The notes below the pieces were generated by a model. That model did not search any database, was not told the origin of the DNA, and worked only from the letters and a program-made list of their open reading frames with translations. A program made the position numbers and the translations under genes. Shown piece by piece: positions 61,620-64,000 of a stretch of DNA of 64,000 nt (the first letter of the stretch is position 1; each line of letters opens with the position of its first letter). Source of the DNA: Arenicola marina (lineage: Eukaryota > Annelida > Polychaeta > Arenicolidae); contig OZ025252.1 of assembly GCA_964019135.1 (NCBI GenBank), positions 46,350,959-46,414,958 on the forward strand, read 5' to 3'.

Positions 61620-62370
61620 CCATAATGAGCGGGACTGGTGCCGGGCATATTATAGCATTCTGCGGACACAGCATTGCAGAACGAAAGCGGGAATGTCCAC
61701 ATTGGGCTAATTTGCAATGGGTGAGGATGTTACGCATGCAGGCGTAGGAATATTGACAACTGTTGTAATATATATGCCGCAGATATTGCGCAGGACGATA
61801 TTTCAAAAGTCTTAAGCCCGTTAATGCTGAGTTGCTTCAACAAACCATCGTATGAGCGGCAGATGGATAGGCAAAGTCACCAACCTTTGTCTGTTCAGAT
61901 AAACCAACCGGAAAATGCGAATCTTACCATCGCCCTGAAGAGATGTATCGCTTAAGGTGCATGGCCAAATGCAGGGGATACCTAGTAATAGAGGAGGTTT
62001 ATTACTGGAGAGGGCGCGAGAGGGCAAGGGGTGGCAATACCTAAACCGCGTAAACTGACGCGGATACATTAGCATGGGTAATTTACCTGGGAGAGAAGAG
62101 CCCGCCACAGACACCACGGACCAAACCGCCCACGGTTGCCAGCGGGTCATAGACAGAGGCCAGGCGCCCGGCTGATGGCGAGGGGGCAAAAGACTCTCTT
62201 GGGGTCCGGCCGGGATTGGCTGGGTGTAGGTAAAGTGGGTATGAAATATTAATGCTGGCCATCGGAGAGAGGGACTCAACACTCAATGAAGTGGGTTGGG
62301 TGAAGCGTAGGGTAGATGAGGGCGTAGGGTGGGTGGGAGGGAAGCCGGGTGATGATGGTGTGTGTGGCGG
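61620..62370. other. no gene recognised
   Basis: Open frames on the minus strand here are low-complexity and unsupported. Confidence 0.4.
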
Positions 62371-62504
62371 GGGGGGGGGGGTTACAGTGTTAGGGAAGGG
62401 GGGTGAGGGGAGGATGGGGCTCGTATGCCATGGTTGAAATGGGGTGGGATACCATTGTTGTGGGTCGAAACGGGGGAAGGGGAAGAAAGGAAAGGCCATG
62501 CATG

Positions 62505-62627
62505 GCTATGTGGCGGATGGGGAGCCGGCTTGGGGATGGGGGCATGCTATGTGGCGGATGGGGAGCCGGCTTGGGGATGGGGGCATGCTATGTGGCGGAT
62601 GGGGAGCCGGCTTGGGGATGGGGGCAT
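62505..62627 (+). repeat. 41-bp repeat, 3 identical copies
   Basis: Three exact tandem units starting GCTATGTGGCGGATGGGGAG. The lack of differences implies a very recent expansion. Confidence 0.95.
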
Positions 62628-62649
62628 TTCCACAGGCTGTTTCACGCCT

Positions 62650-64000
62650 GGGGGTGGGGGGGGGGGGGAACGTGGATGCCACAATTATGTGACAGCCTGA
62701 TGTTGCCCTTCGCCTTCACCGTCTACCATGGTAACCTCCCGCCTCCGCCACCCCCCCCCCCTCCCCACCAACAACGTGCTGCTGCCTGCACCGACCAGTG
62801 GGGCAAGCCCACACCATCCACCCGAGGGTGACGCTGCCGCAGGGTACTTGGGAGTCAGGACGGCGATGACGGGCTGAGGTGGGAGTCGAGTATAGGGTGG
62901 GATAGGATGGAGTGGTATGTCTCAATATAATTGCAGTGGCAGTAACGGAGACGTCTATGTAATAATCTACTGTGCGTAGGTCAAAACAGGAAGTCTGGCA
63001 TGACTCGTTGTCGAGAACTCGTAGCCTACAATTTGTCTGCATTTGTCTCACTTGTCTTCTTCAATTCCAATAACGGCCCTTTTCAAAATAATATACGTCA
63101 TGAAAACGCGATAACAGATAGAACAGCCAACCGGTCAAGACAGATCCCTTCCTCTAGCGCCGAGCCCCCTCCCTTTCCGCGACCCCACCCTTAAACAGCT
63201 TGTCTTCGAATCAATGGTAAAACAGCGATACGCTGAATTCCAAAATTAAAATATGCAACGCCAAACCCACCCCGCTCCACAAACCTTCCTGTCTCACAAA
63301 TCCAAATCGAATCTTCTGGCCATAGATGCGGCTCGGTGTTGCCGGTAATATCCAATGTGTTTTTCCCCCAGTACAGTAACGGTTAGGGTTGTATGACACG
63401 CAAACCACTTATTGGTCCTTGCGTGCTTCGTTCCAATGCGCTCTGGTGCCTTTCATGTTCTTTTGTTGTGATGCGTATCCGCATAAATGACATGACATTT
63501 GAATGAATCGAACCAAAACGTTACATGCAGAGCCTATCGATCCATATTCACATATAAGAACCCAATGCATAAATTATTGTCGGAAACGGTAGGCACGAGC
63601 AAAACGTGAGTCGTGCCCTCTCATGGAAGAACGACATACAAATGCGCTTCACTCGATGCAATACGTTATAACGTTGGCTGCAACAAGCCAATGTTTCAAC
63701 GATTTGTGTAGACGACTAGAAGACTAGAAGTTTGCCACGCATTGTAAGTAAGTTTTAACGCATCTATCAATGAACTTTACGACGTCAGAATTGTCAACTA
63801 ATTAGCGTGGAACATTTTAGCCAATCAGCGTTGAGATGATCATATGGTATTATCTGCAAGTCAAAAGTCGATGCTACGCAAGCTACAGCTGTTAAATCTA
63901 CATCTTCGTGGCCATGTTGACAAATGGACGAAGCACATGGCTGGCTTGTTAATGACCCACCCGTTTCACCACGTGTGAACAGTTTTTTTATGATGTGTAC
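62650..64000. other. window end, no gene recognised
   Basis: A poly(G) patch (62655-62670) and a C patch (62745-62765), then unremarkable AT-leaning DNA to the end. Confidence 0.45.

Overview
The window looks like nuclear DNA of a marine invertebrate, most likely a lophotrochozoan protostome (mollusc, annelid or brachiopod). Reasons: two spliced animal genes with canonical GT..AG introns; a prohormone-4 (IDLSRF-like) neuropeptide precursor, a family I know from protostomes; an AP-endonuclease-class LINE with a TTAC tail; tRNA-derived SINEs; a THAP-domain fragment; and many minisatellites and poly(G)/poly(C) runs. The species cannot be named from sequence alone.

Layout. (1) 1-6.5 kb: a tRNA-type SINE at the very start, then on the + strand ten exons of the mitochondrial small-subunit ribosomal protein S5 gene (MRPS5, about 946-6162), missing only its N-terminal end, with a nested foldback element 14 bases inside one intron. 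(2) 6.8-8.9 kb: a 2,061-bp DNA element with 366-bp terminal inverted repeats, a 6-bp target duplication and a decayed PIF1-helicase-like fragment; a single related end lies at 13.35 kb. (3) 9-32 kb: gene-poor DNA with a 36-bp minisatellite, a 21-bp minisatellite, a THAP pseudogene (17.4 kb), a palindrome-rich repeat zone (19-20.2 kb), a 5'-truncated LINE (21.2-23.2 kb), SINE-like heads, another LINE 3' end (30.2 kb) and an 18-bp minisatellite (30.65-31.09 kb). (4) 32.7-61 kb: on the - strand the prohormone-4 gene. Its four coding exons (43514-32724) assemble in frame into 196 residues: signal peptide, short peptide ending in a KR cleavage site, one LDL-receptor class A module, and the conserved C-terminal region. 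A likely remote first exon at 60970-60634 ends in ATGAAG just before a good donor, and the next exon begins with ATGGCT straight after a good acceptor, so the two join in frame across a 17.1-kb intron. That intron carries an 86-copy 14-bp minisatellite with higher-order structure. (5) 61-64 kb: G-rich upstream DNA, a 41-bp triplet repeat and unassigned sequence.

The two genes are not functionally linked: one serves mitochondrial translation, the other neuropeptide secretion. The most interesting items are the structure of the prohormone-4 gene, the TIR element with helicase remnant, the higher-order 14-bp array, and an apparent excess of perfect TGACGTCA (CRE) palindromes (nine seen, about one expected).
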